This document shows positions 34,466 to 43,355 of a stretch of 64,000 bases of DNA, piece by piece. Origin of the DNA: Collinsella sp. (GTDB lineage: Bacteria; Actinomycetota; Coriobacteriia; Coriobacteriales; Coriobacteriaceae); the NCBI GenBank assembly GCA_018381235.1, contig JAGZSF010000014.1, positions 1 through 64,000 on the forward strand, read 5' to 3'. Position 1 is the first letter of the stretch, and each line of letters begins with the position of its first letter. The notes below the pieces were generated by a model, which saw only the letters and a program-made list of their open reading frames with translations, did not search any database and was not told where the DNA came from. A program made the position numbers and the translations under genes.

Positions 34466-35647
34466 ATGCTATTTGTAAATCGGCTGGTACATACGCTTGT
34501 TCCCGGCAGCGAGGACGAGCCGGTCGATGCATCTTGCCGCACCAACGCGGGTTTTACCGCAAGCCTCATCTGCATTGGACTCAACATCACCCTGTGCCTG
34601 GCCAAGGGCATCGCGGGCCTGCTCGCCGGCTCCGTCTCCCTCATCGCCGACGCTTTCAACAACCTCTCCGATGCCTCGAGCAACATCGTGAGCCTGCTCG
34701 GGTTCCGCCTCGCCAGCCGCCCGGCAGACGAAGGCCACCCCTATGGTCACGGCCGCTATGAGTACCTAGCCGGCCTGTTCGTCGCCGTCCTGGTCTGCGC
34801 CGTCGGCATCAACCTGATCCTCGAGTCGGTCACCAAGATCATCAAGCCTTCCCCCACCGCTTACACGTTTATTTCCCTTGCGGCACTGGCTACGTCCATG
34901 CTCGTTAAGCTCTGGATGGCAGCGTTCAACCGCACGCTGGGCGATCGCATCGACTCGGAGACGCTCATCGCCACGGCGCAGGACTCCAAAAACGACGTCA
35001 TCACCTCGGGCTCGGTCTTGGTGGCGGCGCTTATTTCGCAGACGACCGGCTTTGACCTCGATGGCTGGGCAGGCCTGGGTGTGGGCATCTTCATCTGCAT
35101 CAGCGGCATGGGCCTAGTGCGCGACGCCATCAGCCCGTTGCTGGGGCAAGCGCCCGACCCCAAGCTCGTCCAGGCAATCCGCGACAAGATCATGTCCTAT
35201 CCACAGGTCTTGGGCACACACGACCTGATGGTGCACGACTACGGCCCCGGTCGTCAGTTTGCCAGCGCCCACGTGGAGATGCCTGGCGAGGGCGACGCAT
35301 TTGAGCACCACGAGATTCTGGACACCATCGAGCACGACATCAAGCGCCAGATGGGCATCGATATCACGCTGCACTGCGACCCCATCGCGACAACCGGCGA
35401 CGACCTGCGCGGCTGGGTCAAGCGCGGCGTCATGCAGATCGATCCCGCGCTCTCCATCCACGACCTGCACGAGCACGACGGGTTCGTTTCGTTTGACCTT
35501 GTGCGTCCCGACGGCTTTGACATATCCGACGAGGATCTGCTGGAGCTCGTCACGCGCATCGTGCACGAGCGCCGGCCCGACGTCTCATGCGTCGTCACGT
35601 TTGATTCGGGCTTTAGCTCGCCCGACCGTCCAGCAGAGCAGCTGTAG
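34466..35647 (+). CDS. Cation diffusion facilitator (CDF) transporter
   Basis: A 393-residue CDF metal/proton antiporter, expected to export Zn2+, Mn2+ or related divalent ions. Seen: first helix LICIGLNITLCLAKGIAGLLAGSVSLIADAFNNLSDASSN holding the metal site (A-D-x3-N-x3-D), HPYGHGRYEYLAG after helix 2, TAQDSKNDVITSGSVLVAAL (the second D-x3-D), and a long C-terminal region (LMVHDYGPGRQFASAHVEMP) forming the cytoplasmic dimerisation domain, followed by about 100 extra residues. The Asn in the first site is typical of Mn2+ or broad-range CDFs rather than His/Asp Zn2+ types. ATG 34466 follows GAGGA by 8 bases. Confidence 0.92.
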   Translation: MLFVNRLVHTLVPGSEDEPVDASCRTNAGFTASLICIGLNITLCLAKGIAGLLAGSVSLIADAFNNLSDASSNIVSLLGFRLASRPADEGHPYGHGRYEYLAGLFVAVLVCAVGINLILESVTKIIKPSPTAYTFISLAALATSMLVKLWMAAFNRTLGDRIDSETLIATAQDSKNDVITSGSVLVAALISQTTGFDLDGWAGLGVGIFICISGMGLVRDAISPLLGQAPDPKLVQAIRDKIMSYPQVLGTHDLMVHDYGPGRQFASAHVEMPGEGDAFEHHEILDTIEHDIKRQMGIDITLHCDPIATTGDDLRGWVKRGVMQIDPALSIHDLHEHDGFVSFDLVRPDGFDISDEDLLELVTRIVHERRPDVSCVVTFDSGFSSPDRPAEQL

Positions 35648-35665
35648 CCCCGCTCCGCTCGTCCG

Positions 35666-36652
35666 CTAGTTTCCCTGCGCGCCCGAGATGCCGTTTTGCA
35701 GGGCGTTCCAGGCATCCGTCGCCATGTCGCCCAAGTTCTGCGCGGTGTCGCCCAGGTTCTGGGCCGTATCGCCCAGCTCTTGCGCCTTGTCTCCCAACTC
35801 CTGTGCCTTGTTGCTCAAGTCCTCCAGCGTATTGGAGCTCGAGCTGTCGGTACCGCTTTGGCCGTCGGACGAGTTGCCCGAGCTGTTCTTGTGCGTGAGT
35901 TGAATTTCGAGGTTGCCGTTGTCGTTATAGTAGGCAGAAGTAACGACCCAGTTGGCATCGACGACGGGCGTTGAGCCATCATCGGTCAGGACCACGGCAT
36001 TCGAAAGATCGGCGCCGCGCGACTTGAGAAGCTTCTTGGCGTTGGACCAGTACTGCCCCGGGATATCGCTCAAATCGACGGTGCTAGACGAGGCGGACTC
36101 GGTTTGCTCGACAGCGGTATCGGCCGTTGAGCTCCCCCGCTTGTTGAGCATGCCCGACACGATGGCAAACACAACCGACAGCGCAAAGAAGATCGCCAGC
36201 ACGATAAGGATCTTCTTGATCACGCTCGATGAACGCGACGGAGCCTCTTCCTCGTCCTCACCATACTGCGGAATCGACTTGGGATACTCGCGATAAGGCT
36301 GGCGCGCATACGGATCGCGCGACTCATAACGAGGCTGGGGCTGTGCCGTGCGCGGCATACACGTCGTCTGTTGAGGCTGCGGAATGGGATTTTGCGGCAG
36401 GTTGTTATAAGCGCCTGCCGCCGCATTGCCATACGGGTCCGGCGTCGCATTGCCATATGGGTCCTGCGGTGCATAATCAAACGAATCCCGCGGTGTATCG
36501 TCATAGGCCATGACGCGCGTAGGTTCGGCAGTGGACCGGGTCGCATCGGGAGCGGCGTAGCCGGGGTTTGGCACACCATGCGCCGCATCGGCGCCATTCG
36601 GCGTCTGAGGCGAGCCATATCCGCCCATCACGGTCGTCTTATCCTGGTCCAT
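35666..36652 (-). CDS. Membrane-anchored protein with Pro/Gln-rich N terminus and repetitive C-terminal tail
   Basis: A 328-residue protein of unknown function. The first 145 residues are Pro, Gln, Tyr and Asn-rich low complexity (DPYGNATPDPYGNAAA repeats), then one membrane helix (VIKKILIVLAIFFALSVVFAIVSGML) at about residues 148-172, so the N-terminal part is probably cytoplasmic. The external part includes QYWSNAKKLLKSRGADLSNAVVLTDDGS and a strand (GNLEIQLTHKN), and the C terminus has a heptad repeat (LGDKAQELGDTAQNLGDTAQ). ATG 36652 follows GGAAAGGAAA. The SRGADLSNAVVLTDDGS segment resembles PASTA-like or signal-sensing regions only loosely. Divergent from the next small gene. Confidence 0.65.
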   Translation of the reverse strand: MDQDKTTVMGGYGSPQTPNGADAAHGVPNPGYAAPDATRSTAEPTRVMAYDDTPRDSFDYAPQDPYGNATPDPYGNAAAGAYNNLPQNPIPQPQQTTCMPRTAQPQPRYESRDPYARQPYREYPKSIPQYGEDEEEAPSRSSSVIKKILIVLAIFFALSVVFAIVSGMLNKRGSSTADTAVEQTESASSSTVDLSDIPGQYWSNAKKLLKSRGADLSNAVVLTDDGSTPVVDANWVVTSAYYNDNGNLEIQLTHKNSSGNSSDGQSGTDSSSSNTLEDLSNKAQELGDKAQELGDTAQNLGDTAQNLGDMATDAWNALQNGISGAQGN

Positions 36653-36789
36653 GCAACGTTTCCTTTCCGTCGCTTGCAAGCATCAAGTTATCCATGCATT
36701 CTACCCGCGCAAAAGCCTATGATGGGCAGAGCCAGTCGGTATCTACAAGACATGCGCGACAGGTGGCAACAAGCGAATCGAGGAACGTC

Positions 36790-37026
36790 ATGGCAAAAAG
36801 CAAGCTCATCAAAGACACGACGCGTGCCGAACGCGAGGAAATCATCAAGCTGGCACTCGCCGGCTGCGGCAACGGCAGCTGCGATAACTGCGGCAGTTGC
36901 AGCCTGGGGGCTGGCGACCCATACGGCACCTACCAGCCCTACATTGACGGCGAGATGGAAATCGCTGACATCAACATGTTGGTCGCCGAGCGCAACGCCA
37001 AACTCTTCGGCCTTCAGCGCGGATAG
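36790..37026 (+). CDS. Cys-rich small protein (78 aa)
   Basis: A 78-residue protein with an N-terminal basic helix (MAKSKLIKDTTRAEREEIIKLAL) followed by CGNGSCDNCGSCSLG, a Cys-x4-Cys-x2-Cys-x2-Cys cluster that would suit a zinc or iron-sulfur site, then YGTYQPYIDGEMEI and a C-terminal helix (NMLVAERNAKLFGL). GAGG lies 6 bases before ATG 36790. The family is unknown to me. A convergent terminator lies between it and fhs. Confidence 0.75.
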   Translation: MAKSKLIKDTTRAEREEIIKLALAGCGNGSCDNCGSCSLGAGDPYGTYQPYIDGEMEIADINMLVAERNAKLFGLQRG

Positions 37027-37030
37027 AAAA

Positions 37031-37066
37031 CAAAAGCCCCGCCGGGCCTTGTGGGCACGGCAGGGC
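37031..37066 (-). terminator. Terminator between the Cys-rich gene and fhs
   Basis: GCCCCGCCG (37036-37044) pairs with CGGCAGGGC (37058-37066) with one mismatch. Read on the minus strand it is followed by a T-rich run, consistent with an fhs terminator. Confidence 0.65.
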
Positions 37067-37091
37067 GAGCAGGCAGTTATGGGCAACAGAC

Positions 37092-38759
37092 TTAGAACAG
37101 GCCGGTGATGTTGCCGTCGTTATCGACGTCGATGTTTTCGGCCGCGGGCACCTTGGGCAGGCCCGGCATGGTCAGGACGTTGCCGGTCAGCGCGACCACA
37201 AAGTGGGCGCCGGCGGAAACCTTGAGCTCGCGCACGGTGATGCGGAAGTTCTCGGGCGCGCCCAGAGCTTTGGCGTTATCGCTAAAGCTGTACTGGGTCT
37301 TGGCGACGCACACCGGCAGGTTACCAAAGCCGTTCTCGCGCAGCTCGGCGAGCTGGCGCTTGGCAGCCGGGGTAAAGTCGACGCCATCGGCGCGATAGAC
37401 CTTGGTGGCAACAGCCTCCAGGGCATCGGCCACATCGGCACCGTCCTCGTAGGCAAACTTGAGCTCGCTCGGCTGCTCAATCAGGCGCATGACCTCATCG
37501 GCCAGGTCGAGTGCGCCCTCGCCACCCTTGGCCCAGACCTCGGACAGCTTCACATTGACACCCAGCTTCTGGCACTCGGACTCGATGAGCGCAAGTTCTG
37601 CCTCGGTGTCCGTCGGGAAGCGGTTGATGGCGACCACGCAGGGCAGACCGTAGACATTCTGGATGTTGTCGACGTGGCGCAGCAGGTTGGGCATGCCGGC
37701 CTTGAGGGCCTCAAGGTTCTCATCATTAAGATCGGCCTTGGCAACGCCGCCGTTGTACTTAAGCGCACGGGCAGTAGCGACAATCACGACGGCACTGGGG
37801 CGAACGCCCGTCATACGGCACTTGATGTCGAGGAACTTCTCGGCACCCAGGTCGGCACCAAAGCCGGCCTCGGTAATGGCGACATCGCCAAAACGCATGG
37901 CCATACGCGTTGCCATGATGGAGTTGCAGCCGTGGGCGATGTTGGCGAAGGGGCCGCCGTGGACAAACGCGGGCGTACCCTCGAGCGTCTGCACCAGATT
38001 GGGCTTGAGCGCATCCTTGAGCAGTGCGGCCATAGCTCCCTGGGCCTTAAGGTCGCGGGCGCGGACGGGCTCGCCGGCATAGCTGTAGCCGACAACAATC
38101 TCGCCCAAGCGCTCCTTAAGATCGTTGATGCTCGTGGACAGGCACAAGATCGCCATGACCTCAGAGGCAACGGTGATATCGAAGCCGTCCTCGCGCGGCA
38201 CGCCCTGGGCCTTGCCGCCAATACCGTCGATGACGTGACGCAGCTGGCGATCGTTCATGTCGACGACGCGCTTCCAAGTGATGCGCTTAACGTCAATACC
38301 GAGCTGATTGCCCTGCTGGATGTGGTTATCAAGCATGGCGGCCAGCAGGTTATTGGCAGCACCGATGGCATGGAAGTCGCCGGTAAAGTGCAGGTTGATA
38401 TCCTCCATGGGGATGACCTGAGCCCAGCCGCCGCCGGCAGCACCGCCCTTAACGCCAAAGACGGGGCCGAGCGAAGGCTCGCGCAGGGCAACGGCACTCT
38501 TGACGCCGCGACGACGCAGGCCGTCGGCCAGACCGATGGTCGTGGTGGTCTTGCCCTCGCCCGCGGGCGTTGGGTTGATAGCGGTCACGAGGACGAGCTT
38601 GGCCTGGTGATCAGTCGGCTCGTTGAGCAGTGAATAGTCGACCTTAGCCTTGTCGAAGCCGTACGGAATAAGGTGCTTAACGTCGACGCCGGCGTTCTTG
38701 GCCACCTCGGTAATAGGCAGTGGCGTGACAGAACGTGCGATTTCGATGTCAGTAGGCAT
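37092..38759 (-). CDS. fhs: Formate-tetrahydrofolate ligase
   Basis: A 555-residue formyl-THF synthetase that activates formate with ATP to 10-formyl-THF. Seen: the P-loop TPAGEGKTTTTIGLADGL, the N-terminal PITEVAKNAG, LREPSLGPVFGVKGGAAGGG, FTGDFHAIGAANNLLAAMLDNH, GPFANIAHGCNS, TEAGFGADLGAEKF and the C-terminal ALTGNVLTMPGLPKVPAAE. All catalytic motifs are intact and length is normal. ATG 38759 has AAAGGA 6 bases upstream. With folD-fchA at 24.8-26.3 kb it completes formate-to-methylene-THF conversion, though the genes are not clustered. No THF riboswitch was seen in its leader. Confidence 0.97.
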   Translation of the reverse strand: MPTDIEIARSVTPLPITEVAKNAGVDVKHLIPYGFDKAKVDYSLLNEPTDHQAKLVLVTAINPTPAGEGKTTTTIGLADGLRRRGVKSAVALREPSLGPVFGVKGGAAGGGWAQVIPMEDINLHFTGDFHAIGAANNLLAAMLDNHIQQGNQLGIDVKRITWKRVVDMNDRQLRHVIDGIGGKAQGVPREDGFDITVASEVMAILCLSTSINDLKERLGEIVVGYSYAGEPVRARDLKAQGAMAALLKDALKPNLVQTLEGTPAFVHGGPFANIAHGCNSIMATRMAMRFGDVAITEAGFGADLGAEKFLDIKCRMTGVRPSAVVIVATARALKYNGGVAKADLNDENLEALKAGMPNLLRHVDNIQNVYGLPCVVAINRFPTDTEAELALIESECQKLGVNVKLSEVWAKGGEGALDLADEVMRLIEQPSELKFAYEDGADVADALEAVATKVYRADGVDFTPAAKRQLAELRENGFGNLPVCVAKTQYSFSDNAKALGAPENFRITVRELKVSAGAHFVVALTGNVLTMPGLPKVPAAENIDVDNDGNITGLF

Positions 38760-38905
38760 GGGCGGTCCTTTCGTTACCGAATGAGAAAAAGACCAATTCA
38801 GCATAGCACGGGCGCGCAATAGTAAAACGCCCATAACCGATGAATGGCGATATGTTTATCCAATGCTCAGCGATAGCCTACAGATCAGCCAAAACAAACC
38901 CGCCT

Positions 38906-39973
38906 CTAAACGGCTGGCTCGATGCCCAAATGTTCAAAGGTGCGAAGCGTTGCCTGACGGCCCTGGGGCGTGCGAATCATCAAGCCGCACTGCAGCAGAT
39001 AGGGCTCATAGACATCCTCGAGCGTACCCGGGTCCTCGCCCACCGCGCTGGCAAGGGTCGTCAGGCCCACGGCACGGCCGGAGAACGTCTTGGCGAGCGT
39101 CTCCAAGATGCGAATATCCATCCAGTCCAGACCAAGCTCATCAATCTCGAAGAACTCGAGTGCCTGACGGCAAATATCAAGCTCAATAGGACCGTTGCCG
39201 CGCACCTGCGCATAGTCGCGCACGCGTTTGAGCAGACGGTTGGCCAGGCGCGGCGTGCCACGCGAACGCGAGCCGATCTCGAGCGCACTCGGATGGTCTA
39301 TCGTCACGCCCAAGATGGTCGCCGAGCGGGTCACGATCTGGGCAAGCTCCTCGACCGTGTAGTAATCCAGGCGATACGAAATGCCAAAGCGGTCGCGCAG
39401 CGGGCCGGTCAGCATGCCCGAGCGAGTCGTTGCCGCCACCAGCGTGAACTTAGGGATATCCAGGCGAATCGAGCGCGCCGCCGGACCCTTACCGATAACG
39501 ATATCGAGCGCAAAGTCCTCCATCGCGGGATACAGAACTTCCTCGACCGAACGGTTGAGTCGGTGGATCTCGTCGATAAACAGTACGTCACCCGGCTGCA
39601 AGTTAGTCAGGATAGCCGCGAGGTCGCCGGTACGCGCAATGGCCGGGCCACTCGTCGTCTTGATCTGAGCGCCCAGCTCGTTGGCGATAACGGTAGCCAG
39701 CGTGGTCTTGCCCAGGCCCGGAGGACCCGAGAAGATCACGTGGTCGAGCGTCTCGCCACGGCTCTGCGCCGCCTCGATCAGCACGCGAAGGCTCTGCTTG
39801 ATATGCTCCTGACCGCAGTAGTCGTCCAGGCGCTGGGGACGCAGGGTACGGTCGACATCGAGGTCTTCGGGCGTCAGCTCCGAGCCCACCATGCGCTCAC
39901 CGTGCGCCATGGATGCCGCCGGCGAGTTGCCGGGCGTCGCCCACAGGTCCTGAGAGTCATCGGCTTCCCACAT
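38906..39973 (-). CDS. ruvB: Holliday junction branch-migration helicase RuvB
   Basis: A 355-residue AAA+ ATPase that, with RuvA, drives branch migration of Holliday junctions. Seen: RPQRLDDYCGQEHIK, Walker A GPPGLGKTTLA, Walker B VLFIDEIHRL, ATTRSGMLTGPLRDRFG (sensor 1 and arginine finger region), and a C-terminal winged-helix domain (GLTTLASAVGEDPGTLEDVYEPYLLQ). The first 35 residues are a less conserved extension. ATG 39973 overlaps the ruvA stop as TGATG, so translation is coupled. Last gene of ruvCAB. Confidence 0.98.
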   Translation of the reverse strand: MWEADDSQDLWATPGNSPAASMAHGERMVGSELTPEDLDVDRTLRPQRLDDYCGQEHIKQSLRVLIEAAQSRGETLDHVIFSGPPGLGKTTLATVIANELGAQIKTTSGPAIARTGDLAAILTNLQPGDVLFIDEIHRLNRSVEEVLYPAMEDFALDIVIGKGPAARSIRLDIPKFTLVAATTRSGMLTGPLRDRFGISYRLDYYTVEELAQIVTRSATILGVTIDHPSALEIGSRSRGTPRLANRLLKRVRDYAQVRGNGPIELDICRQALEFFEIDELGLDWMDIRILETLAKTFSGRAVGLTTLASAVGEDPGTLEDVYEPYLLQCGLMIRTPQGRQATLRTFEHLGIEPAV

Positions 39974-40593
39974 CACGCATCCATTCCGAGTCGCTTAAGC
40001 GCCGCGCCGAGCAGATCCTCGACACGCATATCCTGCCCATCATACCCGCTCAGGGCAACCTCGGTCTCCTGAGGGCTAAAGCCCATGGAAAGGAGCGCCG
40101 CGCGGGCGTCATCGATCGCCGAGGGAGCGGCGGCGGGAACCGGCATCGCAACCTGACCGGGAATTACGTCGACCGGAACAAAGCCCTTGTCCTTGGCAAA
40201 GGTACTCTTGAGCTCCAAGATGAGGCGTTGGGCGGTCTTTTTGCCCACACCGGGCACCTTGGCCATGCCCTTGTCATCCTCGGCCATTACCAGGGAATAC
40301 AGCTGTCCCACGGTATAGGTGGAAAGCACGGCAAGCGCCAGGCGTGGACCGACGCCCGAGACAGAAACGAGCCGATCGAACATCGTGCGCTCGTCCTTGG
40401 AAGCAAAGCCAAAAAGCGTCATGGCGTCCTCGCGCACCTGCATGCGGGTATAGAGGCGAACCTCACCGCCGGGCGTAGGCAGCGTGGCGGCAGTGCTGCC
40501 CGAAATACCGAGCTCAAAGCCCACGCCCGATACATCGACGACGGCCGAGCTCATCGTGGCCTCGACAAGCGTTCCATGGAGCTGGGAGATCAT
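39973..40593 (-). CDS. ruvA: Holliday junction DNA-binding protein RuvA
   Basis: A 206-residue RuvA with the N-terminal OB domain (MISQLHGTLVEATMSSAVVDVSGVGFEL), two helix-hairpin-helix segments (LVSVSGVGPRLALAVLS and MAKVPGVGKKTAQRLILELKS) and a C-terminal RuvB-interaction domain (DARAALLSMGFSPQETEVAL). RuvA binds the four-way junction and positions RuvB rings. ATG 40593 overlaps the ruvC stop as TGATG and the ruvB start overlaps its own stop. Confidence 0.98.
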   Translation of the reverse strand: MISQLHGTLVEATMSSAVVDVSGVGFELGISGSTAATLPTPGGEVRLYTRMQVREDAMTLFGFASKDERTMFDRLVSVSGVGPRLALAVLSTYTVGQLYSLVMAEDDKGMAKVPGVGKKTAQRLILELKSTFAKDKGFVPVDVIPGQVAMPVPAAAPSAIDDARAALLSMGFSPQETEVALSGYDGQDMRVEDLLGAALKRLGMDA

Positions 40594-41114
40594 CAGTATC
40601 CGGTTCCTCTCTGTTGATAGAACTCGCCGCCGGTAAGCGCCCGGGTACGGCTTAGGTTAACGTGACAGATGGCGCAAGCTAGGGCATCGGCGGCATGGTC
40701 TGGGTGAGGGTCGTGATCGAGCTGCGTGAGCGTGCGCACCATGTAGGCAACCTGCCGCTTGTCTGCGGCACCCGTGCCCACCACGGCCTGCTTAATCTGC
40801 ATGGGCGTGTATTCGCCAATCTCGAGCGCGCATTCCGAAAGCGCCACGAGCGCGGCACCGCGGGCATGCGCCGTGGGGATGGCCGAGCGGACGTTAGCGC
40901 CAAAGTAGATGCTCTCGATAGCCGCGGTATCGGGACGGTAGCGTTCGACGACGCCCTTGAGGTCGTGGGCGATATGCGACAGGCGCACCGCGAGCGGGCT
41001 GCCCGCGCTGGTCTCGATACAACCGTAGGCACGGCAGCGAACCTCGCCACGTCGCTCCTCGATAATCCCCCAGCCCGTATGGGCCAAACCGGGGTCGATA
41101 CCCAAAATGACCAA
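40593..41114 (-). CDS. ruvC: Holliday junction endonuclease RuvC
   Basis: A 173-residue resolvase. The acidic active site is visible: D in ILGIDPGLAHTGWG near the N terminus, E in AAIESIYFG, and the D pair in HDPHPDHAADALA near the C terminus. The start is ambiguous; the TTG at 41114 (ahead of VILGIDPG, with GGGGAGG 5 bases upstream) gives the usual N terminus, while a start at 41171 would add 19 residues and lie inside the LexA-like box. It is the first gene of ruvCAB, and that box lies 56 bases upstream. Downstream overlaps make the three genes one transcript. Confidence 0.96.
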   Translation of the reverse strand: MVILGIDPGLAHTGWGIIEERRGEVRCRAYGCIETSAGSPLAVRLSHIAHDLKGVVERYRPDTAAIESIYFGANVRSAIPTAHARGAALVALSECALEIGEYTPMQIKQAVVGTGAADKRQVAYMVRTLTQLDHDPHPDHAADALACAICHVNLSRTRALTGGEFYQQRGTGY

Positions 41115-41170
41115 GCCAACCTCCCCTCGCCTTTTTTCCAAGCGCAAGGCAAGGCCCCGCGCATCATTCA

Positions 41171-41184
41171 CGAACGTCTGTTCT
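41171..41184 (-). promoter_or_regulatory. LexA-like SOS box upstream of ruvCAB
   Basis: CGAACGTCTGTTCT matches the Gram-positive and actinobacterial LexA operator CGAAC-N4-GTTCG in nine of ten fixed positions. It lies 56 bases before the ruvC start, next to a TATTCT -10-like sequence. This predicts DNA-damage induction of ruvCAB. Binding by LexA is inferred. Confidence 0.7.
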
Positions 41185-41252
41185 AGAATAACACAACGGG
41201 GCCAAAGTGCTTAGTTGAAGTGTCGGGGTTGGAAGCGAATCCTATCCCATAG

Positions 41253-43238
41253 TTAGTTCTGCGAGAAAAAGGGGAACTGCCTCGGATCAACCGGCGGATG
41301 CGGCATCGGGCCACCCTGGGGACTACCTTGCGAGCCGCCCTGACCGCCCATCATCTTATCGATGGCGTCCTGAACCTCGCCCTCGAACTTTTTCATTCCC
41401 TCGTGCAAACGACGCTGACCGTCCTCAGAGCGCAGCTCCTCCATCTGCTCGGGCGAAATACCCAGAAGCTCGCCCAGCACGCCCATCATCTCGTTTCGCA
41501 CGCGCTCGCTCGTATCCTCGTCAGCAAAACGGCGCACCTCGGCGCGCGCCAGCGAATCGACCGTCATACGCTCCTTGCCGTTAAGCCCCAGGTCGGACCA
41601 CGCGAGCATGTACGGCCAGGCACGCTCGGCAAACGAACGGGCCGAGACGATCGGCGCCATCGGCAACATGCGGCGGGCAGCTTCACCCTGTCGAACGAGC
41701 ATCAGCAGCAGCGAGCAGGCCTCAGGCTTGCCAGCGGCCATCGGGATGTCGTCGAAAGATCGATTGCGGTCCACGTGCGCCTCGAGCGCCCCATCGACCT
41801 CACCCGGCTCAAGCCCGCCGAGCAGCTGCGCCGCGCGGTCGAGCATATCGACCGGACCGTCGAGCGTTGAGAGCGCCTGCGCCAGCACTCGCTCCATACA
41901 ATCTTCCACCGCGTTGAGCGTCACGAGCTCTTGGGGCACCACGGCAGACGTGCGGTTGCGCACACGTGCCACAAACTCAAGCGTCGACAGGTACACATCG
42001 CCAAAGGGCGCGTAATCGCCCTGGTAGCCGCCGCAAAGCGCCGGCGCCGCCAGCGCGTACTCGGTTTTGGACAGCGGGCTCAGCGCCATCGCACCCAGCT
42101 CGAGCGCCGTGTCCTCCAGCATGAGGCCCAGCGTGCGCGAGCGCAGACGCTCGGCATCACCCGCCGACACGTCGCGATCGAGCACACGCGCCGCATCCGG
42201 TGCATCGCGCTCGACGGTGCGAATGTGCAAACGCTCGGCGATGGCGCGGACGGCGGCACAGCGGGCAGCCTCGGCCTCTTCCTGCGCCGGCGTAAAGATA
42301 CGGTTGCGCCCCAGCACCAGGCCAATCACATTGCGCGGGCCCAGAGCGTCGACGGCCAGCGCCGCTAGCAGGGACGACGGCAAGTCACCCTCGAGTGCCA
42401 CCACAGCACGCGACGCACCGTGTGCTCGGGCGTTGTCGCGCACGGCGAGCACCAGCGCCTGCCACAGCCACTCCTCGGAACGGAACTCGGGCAGTTCGTG
42501 ATCTTCCAGGGCATCAAGCATCACGCCGCGCTGAATCTCCTGGACCAGCAGGCTCTCCTCAAAACACGGCGCCTGGGCCACCACGCGACCGCAGTCGTCG
42601 AGCACAAACGAACCGCCGGTATACACCGACTCGTCATAGGCGCCGACCGGCGCCATGCAGGCAAACCACACGCTGCGCTTGGATGCGATCTTGCGGTAGG
42701 CGCCGCAGCGAACGGCGGCAATGGCGGCAGTCTCGCGGTCGGTCATGTCAAACGCGTTGAATTGGAAATACGCGATGAGGTCGACGCCGGTCGGCAGCAT
42801 CTCGAGCTCGCGGTCCAAGTCGAAGATCACGGCGATACGCACGCCGTCCACATCGAAGACTGGCGGCGCCCAACGGGCATCGCCGGTCCCACCGCGCTGC
42901 AGGGCAATGCTCGAACGGGCCGGCACCACATGGCCGTCCTTGAGCATCATGTAGTCGAGCAGGGGCTGGCCCTCAAACGAAACTGCCGCGGGCACGATGC
43001 AGATCATATCGAGCTCTTGGATACGCTCGGCGACGCCGGTCAAGCCGGCAAGTATGTCGTGCTCAAAGTCGGCAGCGCCCACCAGGCCACCGGGCATGGC
43101 GCCCATAAAGAGCGGAGCCGGAACGCACAGCACGCGCGCCCCGCGCTCGTGGGCCAAACGAGCCTGGTCCTCGATGCGGCCGCAAATGCCCTCAATATCA
43201 CCCAGGCGCATATCGATCTGTGCAAGCGCGAGCTTCAT
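41253..43238 (-). CDS. NAD synthetase-like fusion with both active sites degenerate
   Basis: A 661-residue protein with the layout of glutamine-dependent NAD synthetase: nitrilase-like amidase domain (MKLALAQIDMRLGDIEG...) then an adenine-nucleotide alpha-hydrolase domain (ALAVDALGPRNVIGLVLGRNR, SKTEYALAAPALCGGYQGDYAPFGDVYLSTLEFVARV) and a C-terminal helical extension of about 100 residues. Neither active site is intact. The nitrilase Glu position reads PAPL (residues 40-43), the Cys position reads IFDLD (138-142), no catalytic Lys is evident, and the synthetase pyrophosphate loop SGGxDS is LEGDLPSS (282-289). ATG 43238 follows GGAAAGGG. A regulatory pseudoenzyme is the simplest reading. It lies downstream of the superoxide reductase on the same strand. 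Confidence 0.85.
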   Translation of the reverse strand: MKLALAQIDMRLGDIEGICGRIEDQARLAHERGARVLCVPAPLFMGAMPGGLVGAADFEHDILAGLTGVAERIQELDMICIVPAAVSFEGQPLLDYMMLKDGHVVPARSSIALQRGGTGDARWAPPVFDVDGVRIAVIFDLDRELEMLPTGVDLIAYFQFNAFDMTDRETAAIAAVRCGAYRKIASKRSVWFACMAPVGAYDESVYTGGSFVLDDCGRVVAQAPCFEESLLVQEIQRGVMLDALEDHELPEFRSEEWLWQALVLAVRDNARAHGASRAVVALEGDLPSSLLAALAVDALGPRNVIGLVLGRNRIFTPAQEEAEAARCAAVRAIAERLHIRTVERDAPDAARVLDRDVSAGDAERLRSRTLGLMLEDTALELGAMALSPLSKTEYALAAPALCGGYQGDYAPFGDVYLSTLEFVARVRNRTSAVVPQELVTLNAVEDCMERVLAQALSTLDGPVDMLDRAAQLLGGLEPGEVDGALEAHVDRNRSFDDIPMAAGKPEACSLLLMLVRQGEAARRMLPMAPIVSARSFAERAWPYMLAWSDLGLNGKERMTVDSLARAEVRRFADEDTSERVRNEMMGVLGELLGISPEQMEELRSEDGQRRLHEGMKKFEGEVQDAIDKMMGGQGGSQGSPQGGPMPHPPVDPRQFPFFSQN

Positions 43239-43276
43239 GGCCCAGCCCTTTCCGTCGTAAACCATCGAAATCGTAG

Positions 43277-43310
43277 TAAAAGCGCCGGCCGCATAATGCA
43301 GCCGGCGCTT
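43277..43310 (-). terminator. Terminator after the superoxide reductase
   Basis: On the minus strand AAGCGCCGGC pairs with GCCGGCGCTT (43301-43310 and 43280-43289), followed by TTTTAC. It separates the superoxide reductase from the NAD-synthetase-like gene. Confidence 0.85.
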
Positions 43311-43355
43311 GCATGTGCATATGCTAGCTATGATACCCCGAGCGGGGGCGCGCTC

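Noticed and set aside
38760..38905. Tetrahydrofolate riboswitch before fhs
   Set aside because: The leader lacks the conserved THF aptamer segments; only a weak promoter-like TATGCT is visible.
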